Below are positions 20,218 to 28,118 of a stretch of 64,000 bases of DNA, one piece after another. Position numbers and translations under genes: made by a program. A model generated the notes under the pieces. That model did not search any database and was not told where the DNA came from. It saw only the letters and a program-made list of their open reading frames with translations. This DNA comes from PALSA-693 sp963780345 (GTDB taxonomy: Bacteria; Actinomycetota; Acidimicrobiia; Acidimicrobiales; Palsa-688), in assembly GCA_963780345.1 (NCBI GenBank), contig CAWABU010000002.1, positions 372,001 to 436,000 of the forward strand. The letters run 5' to 3'. Position 1 is the first letter of the stretch. Every line of letters begins with the position of its first letter.

Positions 20218-22806
20218 ATGAGAGCACTTCGGAGCTTCACGGTGCGGGCTCGGCTCCCTGAAGCTCTCGGTCCCCTGCAAGAGCTGGCGTTCAACCTGCG
20301 GTGGTCGTGGGAGCACCGCACCCGGGACCTGTTTCGGTGGGTCGACCCCCAGATCTGGGAGCTGAGCTTCCACGACCCCGTTCGACTGCTCAGCCTGGTC
20401 GGACGCCAACGGCTCGAGCAGCTCGCGGCCGATCCCGCCTTCATGGGTTTCCTCGGCGATACCAACGACGACCTGCGCCGGTACCTCGAAGCGCCCCGGT
20501 GGTTCCAGAACCGGGCTGCGAGCCCGCTCCGCGGGGTGGCCTACTTTTCCCCTGAGTTCGGCCTGGCCGAGGCGCTGCCGCAGTACTCCGGCGGACTCGG
20601 CGTCCTCGCCGGGGATCACCTGAAGGCGGCCAGCAGCCTGGGCATCCCCTTGACAGGTGTCGGACTCATGTACCGCCTCGGCTACTTCCGCCAGCATCTC
20701 GACGCCGACGGCTGGCAGGAGGAGCGGTATCCCGTCCTCGACCCGCACGCCATGGCCCTCGAGTTGGTCGACGGGGTCCGGACGGCCGTCGACCTCGCCG
20801 GCCACCTGCTCGAAGCGCAGGTGTGGCGGGCCCGGATCGGCCGGGTCGAGTTGTATCTGCTCGATGCTGACGTCGACGCCAACGACGACGAACTGCGGGC
20901 GGTCACCGACCGCCTGTACGGCGGCGGGACCGAGCACCGCATCCGCCAGGAGATTCTGCTCGGCGTCGGTGGGGTGCGGGCCCTGGAGGCGGTCGGGGTC
21001 GAGACCCAGGTGTTCCACACCAACGAGGGGCATGCGGGGTTCCTCGGTCTCGAGCGCATCCGGAAGTTGATCACCACCCATGGTCTGCGCTGGGATGAGG
21101 CGGTGGAGGCGGCCCGAGCCGGGACCGTGTTCACGACCCATACGCCGGTGCCGGCCGGAATCGACCGCTTCCCCCGGGAGCTGATGTCCCGCTATTTCGG
21201 ACAGCTGGCCGAGGAATGCGGAATCTCGATCGACACGCTCATGTCGCTCGGGCACTTCCCGGGTGAAGACCCGGCGGCGCCCTTCAACATGGCCGTGATG
21301 GGGCTGCGCCTGGCGGCCAAATCCAATGGCGTATCCCGCTTGCACGGCCACACCAGCCGGGAGATGTTCCAGGCGCTCTGGCCGACGGTGCCAGCCGAGG
21401 AGACGCCGATCGGCTCGATCACCAACGGCGTCCACGGCCGGACGTGGGTCTCGTCGAACATGGATGATCTCCTTTCGAAGTACGTCTCGCCGGCGTGGGA
21501 CGAGGCGGGGCCCGACGAGTGGGCCCGCATCGAGGACGCCCGCGACGACGAGATGTGGCGGGCACGCGAGCAGGGTCGGGACGCCCTCGTCAGCTTCGTG
21601 CGCGAACGCCTCCGCAAATCGCTGACCGACCGGGGCCTCTCCGTCAGCGACGCGGCGTGGACCGATGAGATACTCGACCCGCGCTACCTGATCGTGGGGT
21701 TCTCCCGCCGCTTCGCGACCTACAAGCGGGCCACCCTGCTTCTCGCCCAGCCAGAGCGACTACGCGCCCTTCTCTTGCACGAGCAGCGGCCAGTGCAGCT
21801 GGTGTTCGCCGGTAAGGCCCATCCGGCCGACGACCTCGGCAAGGAGATGATCGCCCAGATCGTCCGATTCTCCCGGGATCCTTCGGTGCGCCACCGCATC
21901 ACCTTCATCGAGGACTACGACATCTCTGTGGCCCGGATGATGTACCAGGGCAGCGACGTGTGGCTGAATACGCCCCGCCGGCCGAACGAGGCGAGCGGCA
22001 CCAGCGGAGAGAAGGCGGCCCTCAATGGTGCGCTCAATTGCTCGATCCTCGACGGCTGGTGGGACGAGATGTTCGACGGGAGCAACGGCTGGGCCATCTC
22101 TTCCGCCCAGGGCATCACCGATCTGGATCACCGGGACAACGTTGAGGTCAACAGCCTCTTCGAGTTGCTGGAGCGGCAGATCATCCCACTGTTTTACGAC
22201 CGGGGCGGGGGTCGCTTTCCGCGGGGTTGGGTCACGCGGGTCAAGGCGTCGCTCCGATCCCTCGGCCCGAAGGTCATGGCCTCGCGTATGGTGCGCGACT
22301 ACCTCAACGAAATGTACGAACCGATCGCGGCTCAGAGTGATGCCCTCGCTGGTGACGATTTCGCTCGGGCCCGGGAGCTGGCCGAGTGGAAGAAGCGGGT
22401 GCTGGCCGCCTGGCCCGAGGTCAAAGTCGAGGTCGTGCCCGATCCCGGGGTCGGCTCCCTGGACCTGGGCGCCGAGTGCGAGGTCACCGCCACGGTGCAT
22501 ATCGGCTCCCTGATGCCCGACGACCTCGCCGTCGAGTTGCTGCATGGTCCGGTCGCCGTCGGCGACGAGCTCACCGACACCGAGGTAGTCCGGCTGGTGC
22601 GGATCCCGGCGGGGGGCGGGACCGAGGACGCCGGTGAAGTGGACCTCGGCAACGACGGCGGAGGGGACGGCGGGGTCCGGGTGGTCCGTTACCGGGGCCG
22701 GTTCCGTTGCGACCAGGCTGGTCGCCACGGCTATGCCGTCCGGGTGGTGCCGGCCCACCGCGATCTGGTGGTCCCGGTCGAGATGGGCTGTGTCACCTGG
22801 GCGTAG
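20218..22806 (+). CDS. glgP: Alpha-glucan phosphorylase (GT35)
   Basis: GlgP releases glucose-1-phosphate from alpha-1,4-glucan. The 862-residue protein has the actinobacterial-type N-terminus (ELAFNLRWSWEHRTRDLF), VFHTNEGHAGFLGLERIR, VFTTHTPVPAGIDRF and GFSRRFATYKRATLL, and the PLP lysine in SGTSGEKAALNGALN. The last 120 residues are an added beta-rich domain ending VVPVEMGCVTWA. The ATG at 20218 is set by the -10 box. The opposite orientation to glgE gives separate control of degradation and synthesis. Confidence 0.96.
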   Translation: MRALRSFTVRARLPEALGPLQELAFNLRWSWEHRTRDLFRWVDPQIWELSFHDPVRLLSLVGRQRLEQLAADPAFMGFLGDTNDDLRRYLEAPRWFQNRAASPLRGVAYFSPEFGLAEALPQYSGGLGVLAGDHLKAASSLGIPLTGVGLMYRLGYFRQHLDADGWQEERYPVLDPHAMALELVDGVRTAVDLAGHLLEAQVWRARIGRVELYLLDADVDANDDELRAVTDRLYGGGTEHRIRQEILLGVGGVRALEAVGVETQVFHTNEGHAGFLGLERIRKLITTHGLRWDEAVEAARAGTVFTTHTPVPAGIDRFPRELMSRYFGQLAEECGISIDTLMSLGHFPGEDPAAPFNMAVMGLRLAAKSNGVSRLHGHTSREMFQALWPTVPAEETPIGSITNGVHGRTWVSSNMDDLLSKYVSPAWDEAGPDEWARIEDARDDEMWRAREQGRDALVSFVRERLRKSLTDRGLSVSDAAWTDEILDPRYLIVGFSRRFATYKRATLLLAQPERLRALLLHEQRPVQLVFAGKAHPADDLGKEMIAQIVRFSRDPSVRHRITFIEDYDISVARMMYQGSDVWLNTPRRPNEASGTSGEKAALNGALNCSILDGWWDEMFDGSNGWAISSAQGITDLDHRDNVEVNSLFELLERQIIPLFYDRGGGRFPRGWVTRVKASLRSLGPKVMASRMVRDYLNEMYEPIAAQSDALAGDDFARARELAEWKKRVLAAWPEVKVEVVPDPGVGSLDLGAECEVTATVHIGSLMPDDLAVELLHGPVAVGDELTDTEVVRLVRIPAGGGTEDAGEVDLGNDGGGDGGVRVVRYRGRFRCDQAGRHGYAVRVVPAHRDLVVPVEMGCVTWA

Positions 22807-22868
22807 GGAGGTGACCCGGGCTTCGCGGGGTGACCGGCGTGGTGGGTGACCCCGGACGGGGGCCGCCG

Positions 22869-23927
22869 CTAAGTGGTGTGGACCTCACCTACCAGCCGGG
22901 CGGCCGCCCCGAACGGGTCCAACCGCCGGGCCAGGAGGTCGACCCGGACCGTTTCGTAGGCCTCGCCGCCGGCCAGGCCCCGGACGTCGCGCTCGAGGAG
23001 GTGGAGGAGCAGCCGATTCATCTCGGCGACCAGCCGCTTCTCCCGGCGCGTTTGCAGCTCACCGGTCGACTCGAGGTAGGCACGGTGTTCCCGGACCTTG
23101 TCCCAGAGGGCTTCGACGCCCTCCCCGGCCACGGCGTTGGTCATCACCACAGGGGGACGCCAGTCGCCCGTGGCCGGGTTGAGATCGAGCATGTTGTCCA
23201 GGTCCCGGCCCGTCTGGGCCGCCCCATCCCGGTCCGCCTTGTTGACAACGAAGACGTCCGCGACCTCCAGCAAACCGGCCTTGCTGGCCTGGATGGCGTC
23301 CCCCCAGCCGGGGGTAACCACGACCACCGTCGTATCGGCCGCTCCCGCCACTTCGATCTCGACCTGACCAACGCCGACGGTCTCGACGAACACCACGTGC
23401 AGCCCCGCCGCGGCGAGAACCCGGATCGCTTCCGGCGCAGCTGCGGCCAGGCCGCCCAGGTGACCGCGCGTCGCCATGGAGCGGATAAAGACGGCTGCTT
23501 CGAGGGTGTGACGTTGCATCCGCACCCGATCACCGAGGACGGCTCCACCCGAGAAGGGCGAAGAAGGGTCGACGGCGAGCACACCGACCTGGGCGCCGTT
23601 GGCCACGGCCAGGCCGATCAACTGATCGGTAAGCGTCGACTTGCCGGCACCCGGCGCTCCGGTAATCCCGACGGCATGATGAAGGTCAGCGCTCGGGCCG
23701 AAGGTCAACCGGCCCACCTCTCGAGCTGGTTCTCCGCCCCGCTCGACGAGGGAAAGCAACCGGCCCAGCGATCCCTTGTCGCCGGCCCGGGCCGCCTCAA
23801 ACAGGGCGGCCGGGTCGCGCTCGGCGCCCCTTACCCGGGCCGGACGCTGAGGAGGGGGAGGACGCGGATGGGGAGGGCGCGCTGGGCGCAGACTGCGGCA
23901 TGTCGCGGTCCAGTATCGCCGACCCAC
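22869..23927 (-). CDS. meaB: Methylmalonyl-CoA mutase chaperone GTPase (MeaB/ArgK)
   Basis: MeaB is a P-loop GTPase that protects and loads B12-dependent acyl-CoA mutases. Motifs: Walker A GAPGAGKST, DPSSPFSGGAVLGDRVRM, switch region VETVGVGQ and NKAD for guanine. The C-terminal dimerisation arm is present. The start is uncertain: the conserved protein begins around DPAALFEAARAGDKGS, and the 30 or so residues before it from GTG 23927 (rich in Arg and Pro) look non-native. An ATG at 23901 in another frame gives a Ser/Pro-rich lead-in that would need one base removed near the G4 run. No mutase gene is in this window. Confidence 0.9.
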   Translation of the reverse strand: MGRRYWTATCRSLRPARPPHPRPPPPQRPARVRGAERDPAALFEAARAGDKGSLGRLLSLVERGGEPAREVGRLTFGPSADLHHAVGITGAPGAGKSTLTDQLIGLAVANGAQVGVLAVDPSSPFSGGAVLGDRVRMQRHTLEAAVFIRSMATRGHLGGLAAAAPEAIRVLAAAGLHVVFVETVGVGQVEIEVAGAADTTVVVVTPGWGDAIQASKAGLLEVADVFVVNKADRDGAAQTGRDLDNMLDLNPATGDWRPPVVMTNAVAGEGVEALWDKVREHRAYLESTGELQTRREKRLVAEMNRLLLHLLERDVRGLAGGEAYETVRVDLLARRLDPFGAAARLVGEVHTT

Positions 23928-24031
23928 GGTCCATCGGGGATCTGGCCGTCGGCATCTCGCACCCGGTGGAGTCGCCTCATCTCAACCGCGTCGATCTGGG
24001 CGGTCTGGCCGGCGTCGGCACCCGATCCCGT

Positions 24032-24043
24032 TAGGCTCGATCC
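24032..24043 (+). promoter_or_regulatory. Leaderless -10 box of the M20 peptidase gene
   Basis: TAGGCT (24032-24037) lies 6 nt before the GTG start at 24044. Confidence 0.6.
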
Positions 24044-25201
24044 GTGCGCGCCCACGTAAATGTCGACGAGGTGGTGGGTCTGACCTCGGCCCTGGTAGCC
24101 GTCGATACCCGGAATCCGCCCGGCAACGAGCGTCCGATCGCTGACGCGGTCCGCGCCGCGCTCGATCCCTGGCGTCCGGTCTGGACCGAGGTCGAACCTG
24201 ATGCCGGGCGCCTGTCCCTGATCGCAGCCCTTCCTCATCCCGATGGACCGGGCGATCGCCCGACCCTGATCATCAACGGACATCTCGACGTGGTGCCGGT
24301 AGCGACAGAAGCCTGGAGCCACGACCCCTTCGATCCCCGGGTCGAAGGCGGCCGGTTGTACGGGCGGGGCAGCGCCGACATGAAGGGTGGCATCGCCGCC
24401 GCCATCTGCGCCTTGTCGGCTCTGGAGCGGTCCGGACGGCCGAGAGCATGTGATGTGGTGTTCCACCTAGTCGCGGACGAGGAGCGAGGCGGCCGGTTGG
24501 GGACCAGGGCCCTCCTCGAAGCCGGCCTCATCCAGGGAGACGCCTGCCTGGTCCCGGAGCCGACCGATCTCGAGTTGTGCGTCGCCGAACGAGGCCTGCT
24601 CCAGGGGACGCTGACCTTCAAGGGCCGGCCCGGTCACGGCAGCCGCCCCCGCGAGGCCGTCTCCGCCATCGAGCACGCCGCCCATGCGGTGCTGGCCCTC
24701 CACGCAGCCGACTTTGGGGGTCCTGACCATCCTCTGCTCGGCCGGCCCACGGCGAACGTGGGAACGATCGCGGGCGGCGACGCCTACAACACCGTCGCCG
24801 AATCGTGCGCGGTCGGCGTCGACCGGCGGGTCCTCCCCGGCGCGACCGAAGCCGGCGCCATCGCCGAGGTCCGGGCGAAGGTCGAGAGTGCCGGGGTCCA
24901 AGGTCTCCGCTACGACTTCGAGGTGTACGCCTTCGGAGAAGCCAGCGAGATGCCCGCCGATGAACCTTGGGTAAAGCAAGTGGGCGACGCGGTGGCCCTC
25001 GGCGCGGGCCGGCAGCCAGGGATCATCGGCATGAGCTTCACCACCGACGCTCGCTTCATGCGAAACCAGGCCGGCATCCCTACCGTGGTATGCGGTCCGG
25101 GCGCCGTGGAGCAGGCCCATGTCAACGATGAGTGGGTCTCGGTCGACCGGCTGGTCGACGCCACCGCGGCTTACGCCGAACTCCTCGCCGCCTATGGGTG
25201 A
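24044..25201 (+). CDS. M20 family metallopeptidase (ArgE/DapE/ACY1 type)
   Basis: This 385-residue dizinc amidohydrolase belongs to the deacylase/peptidase group. Metal and catalytic motifs: NGHLDVVPV (His and Asp), GRGSADMKGGIA (bridging Asp), DEERGG (general-base Glu plus ligand), a dimerisation domain with PGHGSRP, and a final ligand in GAVEQAHVNDEWV. Substrate (acetylornithine, succinyl-DAP or other N-acyl amino acids) cannot be told from sequence; no arginine or lysine genes are adjacent. The end overlaps the convergent hydrolase gene by 10 bases. Confidence 0.92.
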   Translation: MRAHVNVDEVVGLTSALVAVDTRNPPGNERPIADAVRAALDPWRPVWTEVEPDAGRLSLIAALPHPDGPGDRPTLIINGHLDVVPVATEAWSHDPFDPRVEGGRLYGRGSADMKGGIAAAICALSALERSGRPRACDVVFHLVADEERGGRLGTRALLEAGLIQGDACLVPEPTDLELCVAERGLLQGTLTFKGRPGHGSRPREAVSAIEHAAHAVLALHAADFGGPDHPLLGRPTANVGTIAGGDAYNTVAESCAVGVDRRVLPGATEAGAIAEVRAKVESAGVQGLRYDFEVYAFGEASEMPADEPWVKQVGDAVALGAGRQPGIIGMSFTTDARFMRNQAGIPTVVCGPGAVEQAHVNDEWVSVDRLVDATAAYAELLAAYG

Positions 25202-25797
25202 GCGCTGATCGATTTCGGGGCCGGGTTGAGCTCGCCAAGCCACTGCAGCACCATGCCCGCCACCGCTCGGTCGGTACCGCGCAGGGCGTGATCCTTGCCG
25301 TCGATCCACCGATAGGTGACGGGACCGGGTATGACCCGGGCAGCTGCCTCCAGCTCATCGGGGGTGCCGAAGGCGTCGCGGGTCCCGGAGATGAAAAGGC
25401 AGGGCACGTTGAGCCCCGGGAAGTGCTCGGTCCGCTTCCGGTCGGGGCGTCCGGGTGGGTGCAGCGGGTAGCTGATCAGGACCAGGCCGGCTGCGGGGAG
25501 ATCCTCGGCCACGGCCATCGAGCACATGCGTCCACCCATCGACCGGCCGCCCAGGACCAACGCCGAGACCCGGGGGGCCAGCTGCGCCGCCTCCTCGCGG
25601 ACGGCGGCGAGGAGGACCGGCGGCCGGTCGGGCGCCTTGCGGCCGGCCTTCCGATAGGGAAAGTCCATCCGAACCACCGTCAGGCCCGCGGCGGTCGCCA
25701 CCTCGTCGATGGCGACCAGGGTCGGGGCGTCACGGTCCGCACCGGCGCCGGGCGCCAGCAGTACGCCGAGCGGCATCCGGGCCCGTCGAGCGCTCAC
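25192..25797 (-). CDS. Alpha/beta hydrolase (KANL3/Tex30-like dienelactone hydrolase fold)
   Basis: This 201-residue predicted hydrolase has nucleophile elbow GGRSMGGR, Asp in ISGTRDAFG and His in DGKDHALRG, giving a complete Ser-Asp-His triad. The GTG at 25797 overlaps the upstream gene's TGA (GTGA), which decides the start and suggests coupled translation with the zinc-ribbon protein. The substrate is unknown. Confidence 0.85.
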   Translation of the reverse strand: MSARRARMPLGVLLAPGAGADRDAPTLVAIDEVATAAGLTVVRMDFPYRKAGRKAPDRPPVLLAAVREEAAQLAPRVSALVLGGRSMGGRMCSMAVAEDLPAAGLVLISYPLHPPGRPDRKRTEHFPGLNVPCLFISGTRDAFGTPDELEAAARVIPGPVTYRWIDGKDHALRGTDRAVAGMVLQWLGELNPAPKSISAHP

Positions 25798-27092
25798 ACC
25801 ACGGCGCGGAGGAGGTCCCGCAGGGCGGTGGCCTCCACGGCGATGACGTGCTCTTCGCAGCCCGCCTCGATGGACTCGGAGAGCGTTCGGGCCTGGGTCA
25901 TGATGCGGAACCACTGGACCTCATCCAGCCCAAGCGGCGGCGGCCCCGCCGCCTCCTCAACTCGGGCCACGGCATCGGCGCCCCGCTGCTCGTCCCCCGG
26001 ATCCCCCGCCAGCCGGTCGGCGGCGGCGAAGAGCTCCTCGAGCGAGCGGTAGCGGCTCTCGCCGTCATCGTCATCCTCGTCGTCCTCCGGCGACGGCGTG
26101 CCAACCTGGTCGAAGAGGGCCTCAACCTGCGCCTCTCGATCGGAAGGGACCACGAGGTCGGCGCCGTCCCAGAGGTAACGGATGCCGGCCTCATCCAGGA
26201 GCAGCCCCAGCCGGGCCCGCTGTTCGGGCAGCCACTCCGGAAGCTCGTACACGGTCTCGTCGGCATCCGGTTCGCCGGCATCCGGTTCGCCGTCGTCCGA
26301 GCCGGCATCCGGCTCCCCGTCGTCCGAGCCAGCATCCGGCTCCCCGTCGTCCGAGCCGGCATCCGGCACCCCGTCGTCCGAGCCGGCATCCGCCGGAGCC
26401 GGGGCCGCCGCCGTCAGGGCCGGCGCTCCGGTAGCAGGCGACACCAGCGGCTCCACCAACTTGTCCAGCACGGCCGCCTCAGTCCGGATCTCGTCCTCCA
26501 GGGCCTCATCTGCGCCCAGGGCGGAGAGCAGGCGGCGGGTGACCCGCCCGATGGCGGCCCAGGTGGCGTCGTCCGCCCCCGAGTAGCCGTCGACCATGAA
26601 CACGGTCGCGGACGCCTCGGCGACGTCGCCGTCGGCTTGCATGTCGGTGGGGTCCTGCCGCAACCGGTGGGCGCCGTCACCGAGCAATCGCAGGGCGCTG
26701 CCGACCTGCTCGTCGACCTCTCCGCCCGCACGGACCTCGGTGGCCGCCTGGTCCCATCTGACCTCCCCATCGGCGAGCAAGGCGACGTCATCAGGCTCAA
26801 GGTTGGCGGCCAACTCGGCCATCAGATCATCGACCCGGGATTCGTCCTCGGCGGTCACGACCAGTTCGTCATCCTCGAAGCGATGCGGGATCTCGTCCTG
26901 GTTGAGCGATTCGATCAGACGGCCCCGATCGCGATCCGCCCAGTCGTCGAGCCGGTAACCGACCTCGTCGTCCTCATCGCCGGTCTCGAGCTCGGCCAGC
27001 CTTGACGCCACCAGGCGCTGGCGGCACAGATGGCACCGCCCTCGAGCGCCTACCTCATAGCCACAGTTCGGGCAATACCAGATCTTGCTCAT
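25794..27092 (-). CDS. Zinc-ribbon acidic protein of unknown function
   Basis: I do not recognise this 432-residue protein as a named family. It opens with a zinc ribbon (MSKIWYCPNCGYEVGARGRC then HLCRQRL: two CXXC knuckles), followed by an acidic region. Two similar segments, LNQDEIPHRFEDDELVVTAE ... VDDLMAEL and LLDEAGIRYLWDGADLVVPS ... VEALFDQV, look like copies of a small alpha/beta domain resembling the DUF2007-type signal-transducing fold. Between them is a 9-residue acidic repeat (DAGSDDGEP, four copies). The ATG at 27092 has GGAGG about 11 nt upstream. No membrane segment is seen. It is coupled to the downstream hydrolase by GTGA. Confidence 0.8.
   Translation of the reverse strand: MSKIWYCPNCGYEVGARGRCHLCRQRLVASRLAELETGDEDDEVGYRLDDWADRDRGRLIESLNQDEIPHRFEDDELVVTAEDESRVDDLMAELAANLEPDDVALLADGEVRWDQAATEVRAGGEVDEQVGSALRLLGDGAHRLRQDPTDMQADGDVAEASATVFMVDGYSGADDATWAAIGRVTRRLLSALGADEALEDEIRTEAAVLDKLVEPLVSPATGAPALTAAAPAPADAGSDDGVPDAGSDDGEPDAGSDDGEPDAGSDDGEPDAGEPDADETVYELPEWLPEQRARLGLLLDEAGIRYLWDGADLVVPSDREAQVEALFDQVGTPSPEDDEDDDDGESRYRSLEELFAAADRLAGDPGDEQRGADAVARVEEAAGPPPLGLDEVQWFRIMTQARTLSESIEAGCEEHVIAVEATALRDLLRAVV
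26292..26399. repeat. 27-bp in-frame tandem repeat
   Basis: Four 27-bp units encode the acidic nonapeptide DAGSDDG(E/V)P of the zinc-ribbon protein. The period is a multiple of three, so copy number can change without breaking the frame. Confidence 0.9.
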
Positions 27093-27154
27093 ATGCCGTC
27101 GGCCCTCCAGCACCAGGCGCCGTCCAGCGGCCGGCACGTCGCCGTCCATGATGG

Positions 27155-27181
27155 CCGATATTCATCGGCAGCCAATATTCA
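27155..27181. promoter_or_regulatory. Paired 10-bp direct repeat, possible operator
   Basis: CCGATATTCA and CCAATATTCA are separated by 7 bp, so their starts are 17 bp apart. They lie between the zinc-ribbon gene (minus) and a small plus-strand ORF, in a locally AT-richer patch. Confidence 0.35.
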
Positions 27182-27247
27182 GTGGCGGCGGTCTCGCCGA
27201 CGAGGTACAACCGATGTGAACCGGTACGGAGGAAAGGAGGAGCGCCC

Positions 27248-27349
27248 ATGGTAAAGCCACTACTGCACATGGCCCGTGCGCTTCTCGCCTCCTGGCGGCC
27301 GCCGTTCGCCGGCGGCACCACGGATCCAGCCCGCCTGTCGCCGTCGTAG
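27248..27349 (+). CDS. Candidate small protein (33 aa)
   Basis: An ATG preceded by a strong Shine-Dalgarno (GGAAAGGAGG, about 7 nt away) opens a 33-codon frame beginning MVKPLLHMARALLASWRPPF. The first half is hydrophobic/basic; nothing is recognised. The ribosome site is the best in the window, which is the main reason to list it. It could also be a leader peptide. Confidence 0.4.
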   Translation: MVKPLLHMARALLASWRPPFAGGTTDPARLSPS

Positions 27350-27526
27350 TTTCGGCCCGGCTCCCTGGACAGGCGTAGCCGGCCGGCCAGCCGGCCCGCG
27401 CCACCAGCCCGCCAACTACGCCGCGTGTTCCCACCACGACGCCTGATGCCCCCTCCTGGCGTGAGCGCTGAGTTTGCCCTCGCCAGGCCATCTGACCAGC
27501 CAGCCCCCTTTTATCGGAGTCCCGCC

Positions 27527-27712
27527 ATGTATCAGTCCCCCGTCCTTCTTCGTGACCTCGCTGCCGCTCAGCGGGAAGACGCCATACGACGCGCCGACCG
27601 CGACCGGCGAGCAGACGCAGCCCGGCAGGAACGGCGCCGGCGCCGGCCGGAACGCACCCGCGCCGGGCCTCCCCTGCGCGCCCGACTATGGGGATCGCTT
27701 CGGCGCCCCTAG
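27527..27712 (+). CDS. Small, very basic hypothetical protein (61 aa)
   Basis: The protein begins MYQSPVLLRDLAAAQREDAI and continues with a long Arg-rich helix (RRADRDRRADAARQERRRRR) and an RLWGSLRRP tail. A GGAG site lies 7-8 nt before the ATG. Short proteins of this style are common in actinobacteria. Function is unknown; nucleic-acid binding is only a guess from charge. Confidence 0.5.
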   Translation: MYQSPVLLRDLAAAQREDAIRRADRDRRADAARQERRRRRPERTRAGPPLRARLWGSLRRP

Positions 27713-27725
27713 CGGGCCGGCCAGT

Positions 27726-27802
27726 AACTCGACGCCGGAAACTCGGCCATCAGATGCCTGGTCGCGTGACGACAGCTGGCCGCGAGTTTCCGGCGTCGAG
27801 TT
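27726..27802. repeat. Perfect 20-bp inverted repeat with 37-bp spacer
   Basis: Arms 27726-27745 and 27783-27802 are exact reverse complements (they read AACTCGACGCC... and ...GGCGTCGAGTT). They begin just after the 61-aa small ORF. This could be a terminator-like structure, a protein-binding site or a remnant of a small mobile palindrome. Apart from the two small ORFs, these repeats and the hairpin at 28057, I see nothing in 27093-28118. Confidence 0.85.
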
Positions 27803-28056
27803 CGCAGGCGGCCCCCTAGCCCATCAGTTCGCCGGTCCGTCCGGCCGTCCGGTCGCCCGGCTCCGTCCCGGCCGGGCGGACCGGGCGGACCGGCGCTTAC
27901 CGGGTGAAACAGGGTCCCGGTGCCCCGTGCCGCACCGTCTGGCCTTCACTGCCGCGAATGGTGGCCTGAAGCGTGGCGGGCGCCAGAAAAGGTCGAAGTA
28001 CACAGAAATATACTCGCCGAGCCGTCCCGGGTTCCCCGGCGTTCGTCCCGGCTGAC

Positions 28057-28103
28057 CTTTGTGTTATGAAAAGCGCGTAGTACGCGCTTTAGATATCACA
28101 AAG
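28057..28103 (-). terminator. Hairpin downstream of the FAD oxidoreductase gene
   Basis: A nested palindrome has outer arms CTTTGTG/CACAAAG and inner arms AAAGCGCGTA/TACGCGCTTT around a single G. It starts 15 nt beyond the stop of the minus-strand FAD gene, and the inner stem ends in a T run on that strand, so an intrinsic terminator is likely. Confidence 0.6.
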
Positions 28104-28118
28104 CGCAGCCGGGGTGGG

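Noticed and set aside
24044..25201. Naming the M20 gene dapE or argE
   Set aside because: The motifs are shared by the whole M20A group and no neighbour gene belongs to lysine or arginine synthesis.
26292..26399. Possible CRISPR-like array
   Set aside because: The units are directly adjacent without spacers and encode an in-frame peptide repeat; no cas genes are present. The same holds for the arrays at 11076, 12616, 33635 and 49640.
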